From the NCBI RefSeq assembly GCF_003207825.1, contig NZ_NKTY01000003.1, forward strand, positions 141,956 through 205,955: 64,000 nt of DNA, in the 5' to 3' direction. Made by a program: the position numbers and the translations under genes. Below are positions 54,880-63,903 of this stretch, piece by piece; positions within the stretch are counted from its first letter, which is position 1, and the number at the start of each line of letters is the position of its first letter. Below the pieces are notes generated by a model. That model saw nothing but the letters and a program-made list of their open reading frames with translations. It was not told the origin of the DNA and did no database searches. The stretch is from Komagataeibacter saccharivorans. Lineage in GTDB: Bacteria > Pseudomonadota > Alphaproteobacteria > Acetobacterales > Acetobacteraceae.

Positions 54880-56898
54880 TTATTCCGCCGCAACACCCGG
54901 CAGGGGCGCGTTTTCCAGCGCGCCCGGCACATGCAGCGCGGGCAGGTGAAGGGTGACATGGCGCAGCAGCATGACGGATGAGAAGCCGAGCGAAAGCGTG
55001 TAGTCCCCCGCCGCCACATTCCAGTTCCCGCTCCCCTGCTCCCATTGCCCGAGTAGTCGCAGGCTGACGGGCACGCCCAGCCGCACCGTATGCCCCGGCG
55101 CAACCATGATACTGCGCCACCCCGCAAGCCGCCGCGACGCACCGGCCATGTCAGGCGGCATTTCCGCATAAAGCTGCGGCGTCGCCCTTACCGGCCCGTC
55201 CCCGGGGTTGGTCAGGGAAAAGCTGGCGAGCAGATGATTGCCCTCACGGGTTACATGCAGATCGCCCAGCGTGAGGTGACTACGCGTGGACAGGCCATAG
55301 CCGAAGGGAAACAGCGGCACGATATGCGCAGATGCGAAGGCCCGGTAATCCGCATCAGCCATGCCCGGCGGGTAGAACCCGCCGGTCAGGGTTACGGGCA
55401 GATGACCGGAAAAATCCTGCTGTCCAGACAGAAGGGCGGCAAGGGCCTGGGCATATTCATCGCGCCATGCCCAGGCCTGCACCACGCTGTCCACCATATC
55501 CAGCCATGGCATCTGCCGGTCCGGGTCATCGGCAGTCAGGACCACCGCGACATGACCGCCAAGATCGGCCAGTGTGGTAATCAGCCTGTTATCGTCATTA
55601 CTGCCGGTCAGCATCAGTATCCGCGCGGCCTGTGTCGCGGCGGGCGGCGGGGATGCACCCGGGCCATCGGGCACGGTGGCGGTGGTAACAGTCAGTCCCG
55701 CATGACGCAGGGCCGCCGCCAGCAGATCACCGGCAGGACGCATGGCATTACGTGTCAGCAGCAGCACCGGGCCAAGGGCCGGATCGAAAGGCAGGACCCG
55801 GTTCTCGTTCTGGAGCAGGACGGCACCCTCCATCTCCACATCGCTCACCAGCGTATCGTTAGTCCCCGGCGGCGTTGACGCATTGCGCGTGCTGGCGAAT
55901 GGCGGGGGATGGTCAAGGCTGCCCGCCATGTAAAAGGACGCCAGAATATGGGTCGCCATGGCCTGTACCTGCGCGGACTTTATATTACCGGCCTGCACCG
56001 CCTGCCGCAGGACTGCGCCGAACACATCATGCCCGTCTTCACCGGCCGCGACCTGTTCCATATCGACCCCGGCCGCGACGGCGGCAATTGCGGGGTCCGC
56101 GTCATCTTCCTTCATGGAACGGCCTGCCCCACCGGGCGGGGCGATGACCATGCCGGGGAAGCGCCATGCGTCATGCACCATGGCGCCCAGATCGGTCACG
56201 GTCGGGCATGGGGCCATGCCACCGCATAATATGGCCCCGCCATGGGCGATCTCCAGCGCCATGGCCACCCCCAGCAGGCTATGGGACGCAAGCCGGGCGG
56301 CGGGAACAGGCTGCGCGCGCGCGGGCACGGTGCCATCGGCACGTGCCTGTTCCTCCGCCACGACCGAACCGAATACCGGCAGCACATGCCCCGCCAGCAG
56401 GCCCGCGCCGATCACCCCCGCCATCGTGCCGGACAGGACTTCATCCTCACCAGCCTGAAGCCGGCCTGAGGGCAGCAGGTCCACCCCGCCCACGCGCACG
56501 ACCGCACGGCCATGCTGCCATTCAGCCCGTGCCCGTGCCGTTCCCGCGCGATGTGCAAGATCAGGGTCCCATGTCGCGGCCAGGGCCAGCCACGGCAGCA
56601 TCGGGCTGGCATTGCCCGCACCCGACTGCATGGGTGCGGAAAAATCCGGCATGCGCAGGACGGGCAGACCCAGACGGGGCACGCCGGGCCATGCCAGCAG
56701 CCCGCTGCCGCCCGCACCCGTCGGACGCGCCTGCACCACCGCCTGCTGTTCGGCAGGCTGCATGCGCGCGGCCATCTCCGCGGCATGCACGGCGCCCTGA
56801 CCATTTCCTACACCTGCATGGGCTAACATTGGGGTTCCGGCCCCCAGCAGGCTCACCGCGCACAGCATGGCTGCACGCCATCTGGCTGAATGTTTCAT
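54880..56898 (-). CDS. GH3-like exported protein, apparently catalytically dead
   Basis: A 672-residue protein with a signal peptide (1-28) and the three-domain layout of bacterial beta-glucosidases: N-domain (about 75-285, ALAATWDPDLAHRAG), GH3_C (about 345-540, EGAVLLQNENRVLPF) and a fibronectin-like end (about 590-665). The nucleophile motif, normally (F/M)VxSDW, reads MVIAPPGG (250-257), so the catalytic Asp is Pro254. The substrate-binding KHF(A) block is also missing (HVLPVFGSVVAEEQ). The reading frame is intact, so it is a pseudoenzyme rather than a pseudogene. It converges on the transglycosylase gene with 14 bp between. Confidence 0.75.
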   Translation of the reverse strand: MKHSARWRAAMLCAVSLLGAGTPMLAHAGVGNGQGAVHAAEMAARMQPAEQQAVVQARPTGAGGSGLLAWPGVPRLGLPVLRMPDFSAPMQSGAGNASPMLPWLALAATWDPDLAHRAGTARARAEWQHGRAVVRVGGVDLLPSGRLQAGEDEVLSGTMAGVIGAGLLAGHVLPVFGSVVAEEQARADGTVPARAQPVPAARLASHSLLGVAMALEIAHGGAILCGGMAPCPTVTDLGAMVHDAWRFPGMVIAPPGGAGRSMKEDDADPAIAAVAAGVDMEQVAAGEDGHDVFGAVLRQAVQAGNIKSAQVQAMATHILASFYMAGSLDHPPPFASTRNASTPPGTNDTLVSDVEMEGAVLLQNENRVLPFDPALGPVLLLTRNAMRPAGDLLAAALRHAGLTVTTATVPDGPGASPPPAATQAARILMLTGSNDDNRLITTLADLGGHVAVVLTADDPDRQMPWLDMVDSVVQAWAWRDEYAQALAALLSGQQDFSGHLPVTLTGGFYPPGMADADYRAFASAHIVPLFPFGYGLSTRSHLTLGDLHVTREGNHLLASFSLTNPGDGPVRATPQLYAEMPPDMAGASRRLAGWRSIMVAPGHTVRLGVPVSLRLLGQWEQGSGNWNVAAGDYTLSLGFSSVMLLRHVTLHLPALHVPGALENAPLPGVAAE

Positions 56899-57126
56899 CC
56901 TGTCCCGTTACTGTTGAAAAATCCCCTTATTTTTGCGCCTTAATGCCCCGGTTGTCACGCAACGCAAGGTAAAATGGCCATGCGACTTGGCGGGACAGGC
57001 GGGGCAGGATATGAAGAACAGACAATGCGACAGGCCAGAACGCATCCCGCCCGGTATCGCCAGCGGGGCAGGCGCATGGCCGGATTACCACATGCGGGGG
57101 CCATCCCCGGCGTCCACAGAGGCATC

Positions 57127-57660
57127 ATGACCCTTCGCCCGTCCTATCCCGCCCCCTCCGCCACGCATGCGGGCCGCCGCATGCTACCCCGCGCGGCCCT
57201 GCCCGCCCTTCTGGCGACCGCCGTGCTGGCGGGCTGCGGCAGCGCACCGCAACATGACAAAAGCGGGCTGGCCATACCGCAGAATCGCCTGCTGAAGGAA
57301 GATCGCGGCGCCAATGGCGGCTCCACCCCGCTGGAGAATGACGGGGTCAACGCCTTCCTGTGGCGCGGGGCGCTGGATACGCTGTCCTTCATGCCGTTCT
57401 CGTCAGCCGATGCGGTGGCGGGCGTGATCCTGACGGACTGGTACACCCCGCCTGCGACCAAGGACGAACGCTTCAAGATCACCTGCTTCATCCTGTCGCG
57501 CAGCCTGCGTTCGGATGCGCTGCGGGTATCGGTTTTCCGTCAGGTTTATGAAAACAGCCAGTGGGTCGATACCCCCGTTGCGGCCAATACCGTATCCGAC
57601 ATCACCGCCCGCATCCTGACCCGCGCGCGCCAGCTCCGCACCGATAGCGGACAGCACTGA
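57127..57660 (+). CDS. DUF3576 lipoprotein
   Basis: A 177-residue predicted lipoprotein (lipobox VLAGC, Cys37). The DUF3576 core is clear: GVNAFLWRGALDTLSFMPFSSAD, VAGVILTDWY, ERFKITCFILSRSLRSDALRVSVF and a C-terminal ITARILTRARQLR. Alphaproteobacterial, function unknown, regularly placed before leuS and lptE, which suggests an envelope role. ATG 57127 has GAGG upstream. Confidence 0.88.
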   Translation: MTLRPSYPAPSATHAGRRMLPRAALPALLATAVLAGCGSAPQHDKSGLAIPQNRLLKEDRGANGGSTPLENDGVNAFLWRGALDTLSFMPFSSADAVAGVILTDWYTPPATKDERFKITCFILSRSLRSDALRVSVFRQVYENSQWVDTPVAANTVSDITARILTRARQLRTDSGQH

Positions 57661-57767
57661 TCCTCTGGCGCCGCCACTTCCTTTTTCCCGCCGGGTAGCC
57701 CACCGGGCCGCCCGCGCCCTTTCCCGCAGGCCCCGTCGCCTGCCACCGCATACCGAACCAGAAGAAG

Positions 57768-60401
57768 ATGACTGAAACCAGCACCCCACCGGACAGCACC
57801 GCCCCCGCCTACGATTTCCACACGGCAGAGCCGCAGTGGCAGGAACGCTGGGCGTCATCGGGCATCTTCGATGTTCCCGACGTGCCCCCCGCCGACCGGC
57901 CCAAATATTATGTGCTGGAGATGTTCCCCTACCCGTCGGGCCAGCTTCACATGGGGCATGTGCGCAACTACACGCTGGGTGATGTGGTGGCGCGTTACAA
58001 GCGCGCGCGCGGCTTCAGCGTACTGCACCCGATGGGCTGGGACGCCTTTGGCCTGCCCGCCGAAAACGCGGCGCGCGAACGTGGCGTGCATCCGGGCAAG
58101 TGGACGATGGACAACATCGCCGCCATGCGCGCCACGCTCAAGCGGCTGGGCTTTTCCTTCAACTGGGACCGCGAAATCGCGACCTGCCTGCCGGAATACT
58201 ATGGCAAGCAGCAGAAGCTGTTCATCGACATGCTGCGTGGCGGGCTGGTTGAACGCCGCGAAAGCTGGGTCAACTGGGACCCGGTGGACAATACCGTTCT
58301 GGCCAACGAACAGGTGGTGGACGGGCGCGGCTGGCGTTCGGGCGCGCTGATCGAACAGAAGAAGCTTTCGCAGTGGTTCCTGAAGATCACCCAGTTCGCC
58401 CCGCAACTGCTGGATGGCCTGTCCACCCTGTCCCGCTGGCCCGAACGGGTGCGGACCATGCAGGAACGCTGGATCGGCCGATCGGAAGGGGCGAAAGTCC
58501 GCTTCGGGCTGCATGAACCCCCGGCAGGTTTCGACACCGACCTTGATTCGGTCGAAGTGTTCACCACCCGTCCCGATACGCTGTTCGGCATGTCCTTCCT
58601 GGCCATTGCCGCCGACCATCCGCTCGCGGCCAAGGTTGCGGCCAACAATCCGGGCGCACAGGAATTCATTGCCGAATGCCACCGGCTGGGCACATCGGAA
58701 GAAGCGATCGAGACGGCGGAAAAGCGTGGTTTTGACACTGGCCTGCGCGTAGCACACCCCTTCCTGCCCGATCAGTCCTTTCCGGTATGGATCGCGAATT
58801 TCGTGCTGATGGATTACGGCACGGGCGCCGTATTCGGCTGCCCCTGCGGCGACCAGCGCGATTTCGATTTCGCCCGCAAATACAACCTTCCCTTCGCCAC
58901 GGTCATCCTGCCGCCCGGCGAGGAAGCGGCCACCTTCACCACGACGGACAAACCGTATGAAGGACAGGGCACCCTGTTCAATTCCGGCTTTCTGGACGGG
59001 CTGGACACGGATGCGGCCAAAAAGGAAGCCATTTCCCGGCTGGAAGGCATGGGGATCGGTCAGGGTGTCGTCAACTGGCGGCTGCGCGACTGGGGCATTT
59101 CGCGCCAGCGCTACTGGGGCTGCCCCATCCCGGTCATCCACTGCACCGACTGCGGCGCGCAGCCCGTGCCCGACGACCAGCTTCCCGTCACCCTGCCCGA
59201 GGACGTGACCTTCGACCGTCCCGGCAACCCGCTGGAACACCACCCGACATGGAAGCATGTGGCCTGCCCGTCCTGTGGCAGGCCCGCACTGCGTGAAACC
59301 GACACCTGCGACACGTTTGTCGACAGTTCGTGGTATTTCGCCCGCTTCACCGCCCCGCATGCCGCCACCCCGACCGTACCGGCCGCGGCGGATGGCTGGC
59401 TGCCGGTGGACCAGTATATCGGCGGCATCGAACACGCGATCCTGCACCTGCTGTATGCGCGCTTCTTCACCCGCGCCATGCACGAGACCGGGCACCTGCA
59501 TGTGGATGAACCCTTTGCCGGCCTGTTCACGCAGGGGATGGTCAATCACGAAAGCTATCGTGACGCCGCAGGCAACTGGCTCTATCCCGATGAAGTCGAG
59601 CGCCGGGGGGATACCGCCGTCCGCCGCGACACCGGCGCACCGGTCACTATCGGCCGCGTGGAAAAGATGTCCAAGTCCAAGCGCAACACGGTTGCCCCTG
59701 TCGCCATCATCGAACGCTTCGGCGCCGATACGGCACGGTGGTTCGTGCTGTCTGACAGCCCGCCGGAACGCGATATGGAATGGACGGAAGCCGGTGTCGC
59801 GGCTGCCGCGCGCTTCCTGCAGCGTCTGTTCCGCGTGGTCCGCACCGTGGCGGAACAGACATCCGCCGACACCACCTGCCCCGATACGCTGTCCCGCGCG
59901 GCGGACAGCCTGCGCCGGACCACGCACCGCACCATCGTTGCGGTAACGGACGCGCTGGAAGCCTTCAGCGCCAACGTGGCCGTGGCCCGCCTGCATGAAC
60001 TGACCTCCGCCCTGGCCGATGCGGAAAAGACGGCGGGCGAAGACGGCATGGCGTTTGCCCGGCGCGAAGCCGCAAGTGTCATCTCCCTTCTGATAGCCCC
60101 CATGGTTCCGCATCAGGCGGAAGCCATGATGGCGCTGCTGGAACCGGCGGGTAAGCCGGTGGTGGAGCGGACATGGCCGACCGCCATTCCCGAACTGCTC
60201 AAGGCCAGTGAACTGACCATCGCGGTGCAGATCATGGGCAAGCTGCGTGGCACGATCGCCGTCCCGCCGGACATGCCCGCGGACGAAGTGATTGCGCTGG
60301 CGCAGGCGGAACCGAATGTCGCGCGCCTGCTGGAAGGTGCGCGGATCGTAAAGCGCATCCACGTGCCCGGCCGTATCGTCAACTTCGTGGTTGCGAAATA
60401 G
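57768..60401 (+). CDS. leuS: Leucyl-tRNA synthetase
   Basis: An 877-residue class Ia synthetase. HIGH site is HMGH (61-64), the CP1 editing domain (about 225-420) carries the TTRPDTLFG segment, a zinc-type [16 protein letters not shown] insertion is present, and KMSKS is at 633-637; the anticodon and C-terminal domains complete it. Standard length. It is followed after 2 bp by lptE. Confidence 0.98.
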   Translation: MTETSTPPDSTAPAYDFHTAEPQWQERWASSGIFDVPDVPPADRPKYYVLEMFPYPSGQLHMGHVRNYTLGDVVARYKRARGFSVLHPMGWDAFGLPAENAARERGVHPGKWTMDNIAAMRATLKRLGFSFNWDREIATCLPEYYGKQQKLFIDMLRGGLVERRESWVNWDPVDNTVLANEQVVDGRGWRSGALIEQKKLSQWFLKITQFAPQLLDGLSTLSRWPERVRTMQERWIGRSEGAKVRFGLHEPPAGFDTDLDSVEVFTTRPDTLFGMSFLAIAADHPLAAKVAANNPGAQEFIAECHRLGTSEEAIETAEKRGFDTGLRVAHPFLPDQSFPVWIANFVLMDYGTGAVFGCPCGDQRDFDFARKYNLPFATVILPPGEEAATFTTTDKPYEGQGTLFNSGFLDGLDTDAAKKEAISRLEGMGIGQGVVNWRLRDWGISRQRYWGCPIPVIHCTDCGAQPVPDDQLPVTLPEDVTFDRPGNPLEHHPTWKHVACPSCGRPALRETDTCDTFVDSSWYFARFTAPHAATPTVPAAADGWLPVDQYIGGIEHAILHLLYARFFTRAMHETGHLHVDEPFAGLFTQGMVNHESYRDAAGNWLYPDEVERRGDTAVRRDTGAPVTIGRVEKMSKSKRNTVAPVAIIERFGADTARWFVLSDSPPERDMEWTEAGVAAAARFLQRLFRVVRTVAEQTSADTTCPDTLSRAADSLRRTTHRTIVAVTDALEAFSANVAVARLHELTSALADAEKTAGEDGMAFARREAASVISLLIAPMVPHQAEAMMALLEPAGKPVVERTWPTAIPELLKASELTIAVQIMGKLRGTIAVPPDMPADEVIALAQAEPNVARLLEGARIVKRIHVPGRIVNFVVAK

Positions 60402-60403
60402 AC

Positions 60404-61240
60404 ATGGCCCATCCCGTCGTCCGTTACACCGGCCTGATCTGCACGCTGCTTACGCTGGCAGGCTGCGGCTTTTCCCCGATGTACAAGACGACGGGCACCC
60501 ATCTGGGCGCGGATGGCAAGCCGACCGTGGGGAACGTGCTGGCGGAACTGAAGCAGGTTTACGTGCCGCTGATCAAGGAACGCTACGGCCAGCAGCTACG
60601 CCAGTTCCTGCAGCAGGACATGTCGGGCGACGGGCCTGAAAACCCCACCCGGTACTCGCTGCACATCGGCACCTACCTCATGAACGAGGCCGTCGACATC
60701 CATGCCGACAACACCAGTGGCCGCACCCGCACCACAGCCTTCGCCCACTGGCAGCTTTACACCATTGCGGAGGACCCGCAGCTTCTGGCCAGCGGCGATG
60801 CCTCGGTGGTGGATGGCGTCAACAACAATTACGAACAGTATTTCGCCCTGACGCTGAATCTGGAAAACGTCCGCACCCGTGTTGCGAAGAACATGGCGGA
60901 CCAGATTACACAGCAGGTCAGCGTGTGGTTCCGCACACATGCCAAGCCAGCCGTCAACGGGTCGGTCGCGGGCAGGAACCAGCCGCGCTATACCGACCCC
61001 AACGCCATCGTCAATCCAAACAACCAGATGCCCGCCCAGGCACCGGGCGCCGATGGCCTGCCCGCGCTGGCGACAGGCCGGACCGACGCACAGCTTAACG
61101 AACAGAATAACGAAGATATGGACGTGTCCACCGGGTCCGGCACGACGACGGATACAACGCCTGCCCGCAGCCATGCCGGGTCCGATGATAATGATAATGA
61201 CACATCGGGCATCAGTATCGGGGGCAACGAAAACCAGTGA
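60404..61240 (+). CDS. lptE: LPS-assembly lipoprotein LptE
   Basis: A 278-residue lipoprotein (lipobox TLAGC, Cys21) that plugs the LptD barrel. The CGFSPMYK start and position between leuS and holA are typical for alphaproteobacterial LptE. Core from about 25 to 190; the remaining 90 residues form a disordered Asn/Asp/Pro-rich tail (NNQMPAQAPG, GSDDNDNDTSG), longer than in most LptE. Confidence 0.88.
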   Translation: MAHPVVRYTGLICTLLTLAGCGFSPMYKTTGTHLGADGKPTVGNVLAELKQVYVPLIKERYGQQLRQFLQQDMSGDGPENPTRYSLHIGTYLMNEAVDIHADNTSGRTRTTAFAHWQLYTIAEDPQLLASGDASVVDGVNNNYEQYFALTLNLENVRTRVAKNMADQITQQVSVWFRTHAKPAVNGSVAGRNQPRYTDPNAIVNPNNQMPAQAPGADGLPALATGRTDAQLNEQNNEDMDVSTGSGTTTDTTPARSHAGSDDNDNDTSGISIGGNENQ

Positions 61241-62256
61241 AGATCGACGCCCGCGCCACCAGTGCAACCCTGCAGGCGCCGGGCGCGCTGCGGGCCATCA
61301 TCCTGCATGGGGATGATGCGGGCCTGATCCGCGAACGCGCCACGACCGCCGCCCGGGCGATCTGCCCCGACCTGAACGATCCCTTCCGCGTTGCCGTGCT
61401 GGGACGTGACGAGCATGACCGGCTGGAGGAGGAAGTCACCGCCCTTTCGCTGGTTGGTGGCCGTCGCGTGATCTGGGTGCGTGACGCGGGTGATGGGTTG
61501 CTTGCCCCGCTTCAGCGCAGTCTGGCGCAGCCATCCGATACGCTGATCATCGTGGAGGCAGCGGGACTGCCCGCGCGCGCCAGGCTCCGCGCCTTTGCGG
61601 AAAAGGACAGACTGTGCGGCGTCATCGGCTGTTACCCGGAGGAAGGTCGCGCACTTGAGGGCGCGATCCGGCAGATGCTGTCAGCACAGAATGTCGGCAT
61701 CGACCCCGATGCGCTGGGATGGATGGTTGAACGCGCCGGACCAGACCGCGCGGCGACCCGCAGCGAGGTGGAAAAGCTGGCTCTGTTCGCGGGCGCGGGG
61801 GGCAGGCTGGGGCTTGAGGACGTGCGCGCCTGCGTGGGTGATGCCGCCGGGGTCTCGCTGGAAGACGCGGCCTTTGCGGCCATGGCGGGAGATCGCAAGG
61901 CGGCGGACGCGGCAGCCGAACGGGCACTGACTACCGATGGCAGCAGTCCCATCGCCCTTGCGCGCGCGTTGCTGTCGCACATCCATCGCCTGCGCCGCGC
62001 GCGGATTGCCGTCGATGGCGGCATGAGCCGGGCTGATGCCATGCGCCAGTTGCGCCCGCCCGTATTTTTCAAGCGCACGGACAGTTTCACGCAGGCGCTG
62101 GGGCACTGGTCCGCTGCCGCCCTGCTGCGCGCGGCAGAGGAAACGCAGGCGCTGGAACTGGCCTGCAAACAGACCGGCAGCCCCGATATCGTATTGTGCC
62201 TGCGCCATGTCGCCCGCCTGTGCGCGCAGGCGCAGCAGGACCGCAGGCGGCGGTAA
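61237..62256 (+). CDS. holA: DNA polymerase III subunit delta
   Basis: A 339-residue clamp-loader subunit that opens the beta sliding clamp. It has the AAA+-like N-domain (AIILHGDDAGLIRERA; LVGGRRVIWVRDA), the three-domain layout and the C-terminal helical collar (SPIALARALLSHIHRLRRA). The start is GTG 61237, overlapping the lptE stop (GTGA). Position after lptE is conserved. Confidence 0.92.
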   Translation: MKIDARATSATLQAPGALRAIILHGDDAGLIRERATTAARAICPDLNDPFRVAVLGRDEHDRLEEEVTALSLVGGRRVIWVRDAGDGLLAPLQRSLAQPSDTLIIVEAAGLPARARLRAFAEKDRLCGVIGCYPEEGRALEGAIRQMLSAQNVGIDPDALGWMVERAGPDRAATRSEVEKLALFAGAGGRLGLEDVRACVGDAAGVSLEDAAFAAMAGDRKAADAAAERALTTDGSSPIALARALLSHIHRLRRARIAVDGGMSRADAMRQLRPPVFFKRTDSFTQALGHWSAAALLRAAEETQALELACKQTGSPDIVLCLRHVARLCAQAQQDRRRR

Positions 62257-62330
62257 GTGCGAAATATGCCCACCCTGCCCTGAAACACCTTGCCGGGGTG
62301 CGTGCTCTCGGTTAGAAAACGCCTGTGTGT

Positions 62331-62634
62331 GTCCGCGTAGCTCAGCCGGATAGAGCACAGGATTCCTGGTTTTCAATTGGGCGTCACGACGGGAAACCAC
62401 GTGACGGATCTGCTCAAATTCGGGGAACGCTCTGGTTTCATACCGTGCCAATCCCGAGCCAAGGCCGGTTCACCCGGCAAGGTGTAGAGACTGGATGGGC
62501 AGCACCTGCAGGCCGTTCGCGGCCCATGGTGAAGGGACAGTCCAGACCACGAACGCCATGGCTTCATGGCGGCGGCGAAAGTCGAAGTGGTATGAATCCT
62601 GGGGCCGTGGGTTCGAATCCCGCCGCGGACACCA
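62331..62634 (+). tRNA. tRNA-Arg (CCU), split by a group I intron
   Basis: Exon 1 is 62331-62367, exon 2 is 62595-62634. The acceptor stem GTCCGCG/CGCGGAC, D arm GCTC/GAGC, anticodon stem CAGGA/TCCTG, a five-base variable loop GGGCC and the T arm GTGGG–TTCGAAT–CCCGC are all intact once the insert is removed. The seven-base anticodon loop becomes TT-CCT-AA, anticodon CCU, reading the AGG arginine codon. The 3' CCA is encoded. The intron lies between positions 36 and 37. Confidence 0.95.
62368..62594 (+). ncRNA. Group I intron (IC3-like) in the tRNA-Arg anticodon loop
   Basis: A 227-nt intron. Exon 1 ends in U and the intron ends in G (omega-G). Helices seen by eye: P1 CCU|GG with UUGGG (U·G at the splice site); P2 CGTCACG/CGTGACG (62382-62388/62400-62406) with a GAAA tetraloop; P3 CTGCTC/GGGCAG; P4 TTCGGG/CCCGAG; P6 GCCGG/CCGGC; P7 GACTG/CAGTC (62489-62493/62538-62542); P8 GGCCG–TTCG–CGGCC; P9 CGCCATG/CATGGCG; and an outer ACCAC/GTGGT. 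Segments such as AAGGTGTAGAGACT match, from memory, the Azoarcus tRNA-Ile ribozyme. No homing endonuclease frame. Confidence 0.93.
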
Positions 62635-62722
62635 CCTTTCGGAACGGGGCCTTATGGCCTGACGTGAGCGCCGGGATATGCGCCGCCACGTTGAATGATG
62701 ATCCGAAAAACCGATCCGTATT

Positions 62723-62842
62723 ATCCCCGGTTTCTTCCGTATTGACTGGACGATCAGGTCCCGCAAAATCAGCATGGATGCTATCAGCCATGATGATATT
62801 TGTGCCCCCGTCGCCCGGGGCGAATGGAACGACCGATCATGA
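62723..62842 (+). pseudogene. Decayed 3' end of an M29 aminopeptidase gene
   Basis: Translating toward 62842 gives RIDWTIRSRKISMDAISHD…RGEWNDRS-stop, aligning residue by residue with the last 35 or so residues of the aminopeptidase at 41235-42482 (HIDWMIGSSKINVDAINHD…QGEWSNQP-stop), with a single missing codon. Nucleotide identity is high and even the ATGA overlap with the following gene is kept. Everything upstream of about 62723 is absent. So this is the truncated end of a duplicated two-gene block. Confidence 0.85.
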
Positions 62843-63381
62843 TTGCCTATTCCCCGCGCCTGCCCCTTCTGGTTACGGCCCTTATCCTTGTGGCGGCCAG
62901 CCTGCCGGTTGCCCCTGCTGCCGCCCAGCAGGCCGAACAGCATGGGCCGACCGCCGAACAGAAGGCGGAAATCCAGCGCGCCGTGCACGAAGCACTCCAG
63001 CACGATATACAGACCGTGGCGCAATACAGGCTGCCTACGGATTTCTTTGCCCGCATGCTCCCCATGGTCCGCCAGATCAGGCGCGCCCATATCACGGCCC
63101 CGACCCAGACCCAGAACATGACGCTGGCGACAACCATCCGCCGCACGCAGGCGATGCCGGAACTTCAGCCCATCCTTCAGCAGTACAACATGTCAGCGCA
63201 GGATTTTGTCATGGCGCTGACCACCTTTGAAATGACCGCCGCGCGGATGCAGGAAATACCCCGATCCAGAAAGGATGCACCTGCGCTTAACCGGGACAAT
63301 GTGAAACTGATCCAATCCCATCAGGCTCTGACGCAAGCCCTGCTGCATGATCTTGATGACGAGCAGGAATGGCTGCAGTAA
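62839..63381 (+). CDS. Small secreted protein of unknown function, copy B
   Basis: A 180-residue paralogue of the protein at 42479-43015. It has a signal peptide (1-27, cleavage near AAA|QQ) and shares the core HDIQTVAQYRLPTDFFARMLP, MTLATTIRRTQAMPEL, PILQQ and a C-terminal LIQSHQALTQALL. It lacks the Gly/Gln tail of copy A. ATG 62839 is equivalent to copy A's start; ATG 62824 is an alternative. The frame is intact and diverged mostly by substitution, so it is likely expressed. Confidence 0.78.
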   Translation: MIAYSPRLPLLVTALILVAASLPVAPAAAQQAEQHGPTAEQKAEIQRAVHEALQHDIQTVAQYRLPTDFFARMLPMVRQIRRAHITAPTQTQNMTLATTIRRTQAMPELQPILQQYNMSAQDFVMALTTFEMTAARMQEIPRSRKDAPALNRDNVKLIQSHQALTQALLHDLDDEQEWLQ

Positions 63382-63903
63382 ACGCCTGTTACTGACGACA
63401 GTTTTTCCGGCGATGGGACTTAAACCACCCGGATCGGGCATTCCGTAGCCGGTTGGTCGCTCCCAAGCCGCGCAACATAGCGGACATGAGGGACTGTGCA
63501 ACAGGCTGCCCCTGTGTGACACGCCCCCGGAATCCGGGTCGTCAGCGGGACCAAAAATGCCACGGCGCGGCAGGTGAAAGAATGTAGCCCGGCCCGATGG
63601 TGCATCCGCAGTTATAGGAAACGCTCTTCCCATGCTACGTAATGCCAGTCCATCCAAGGTATCATACGGACGTATCATGACAATACTCCCACCTGTTTTT
63701 TAACAGACGGAAATATACTTACGTCATGGGACCATTTTACATGGCCACATTAAATATTATATCCAAAAAAAAACAGACAGAAATCATAAGAAAGTTTTTG
63801 GTGAAGCCTTTTCAAAAAACTTCGAAAGGTGTTGCCTCTTTAAAAAAGGCAACACCCAAAAGCTTTTCCCGTTTTTTATGAATATTTCTTTTCAGACAAT
63901 ATT
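63382..63903. other. 522-bp intergenic region
   Basis: No gene recognised. The left half (63390-63680) has normal GC and an open minus-strand frame with no recognisable product. From about 63690 the sequence turns strongly AT-rich (CATTAAATATTATATCC, runs of A), then holds the double-hairpin repeat at 63787-63868 just before the end of a minus-strand gene. Confidence 0.5.
63787..63868. repeat. Dispersed double-hairpin repeat, copy 2
   Basis: Inverted relative to copy 1. It holds GAAG…CTTC over TTTT/AAAA (63803-63823) and a perfect 9-bp stem GGTGTTGCC/GGCAACACC (63828-63836/63848-63856) extended by T-rich and A-rich inner parts, with flanks AAAGTTTTTGGTG and ACCCAAAAGCTTTT. Copy 1 has GCCG/CGGC where this has TTGCC/GGCAA, so both arms changed together. 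It follows the minus-strand gene at 63904, so it may be that gene's terminator. Confidence 0.8.

Noticed and set aside
57855..60362. An 835-codon open frame antisense to leuS
   Set aside because: Same cause as above; leuS is complete with HMGH and KMSKS, and the antisense translation has no recognisable fold.
62470..63090. A 206-codon minus-strand frame across the intron and the small secreted-protein gene
   Set aside because: It is antisense to the tRNA intron and to the paralogue, both strongly supported.
63193..63678. A 161-codon minus-strand frame near the right end
   Set aside because: It overlaps the end of the secreted-protein gene on the other strand and resembles no family; probably chance.
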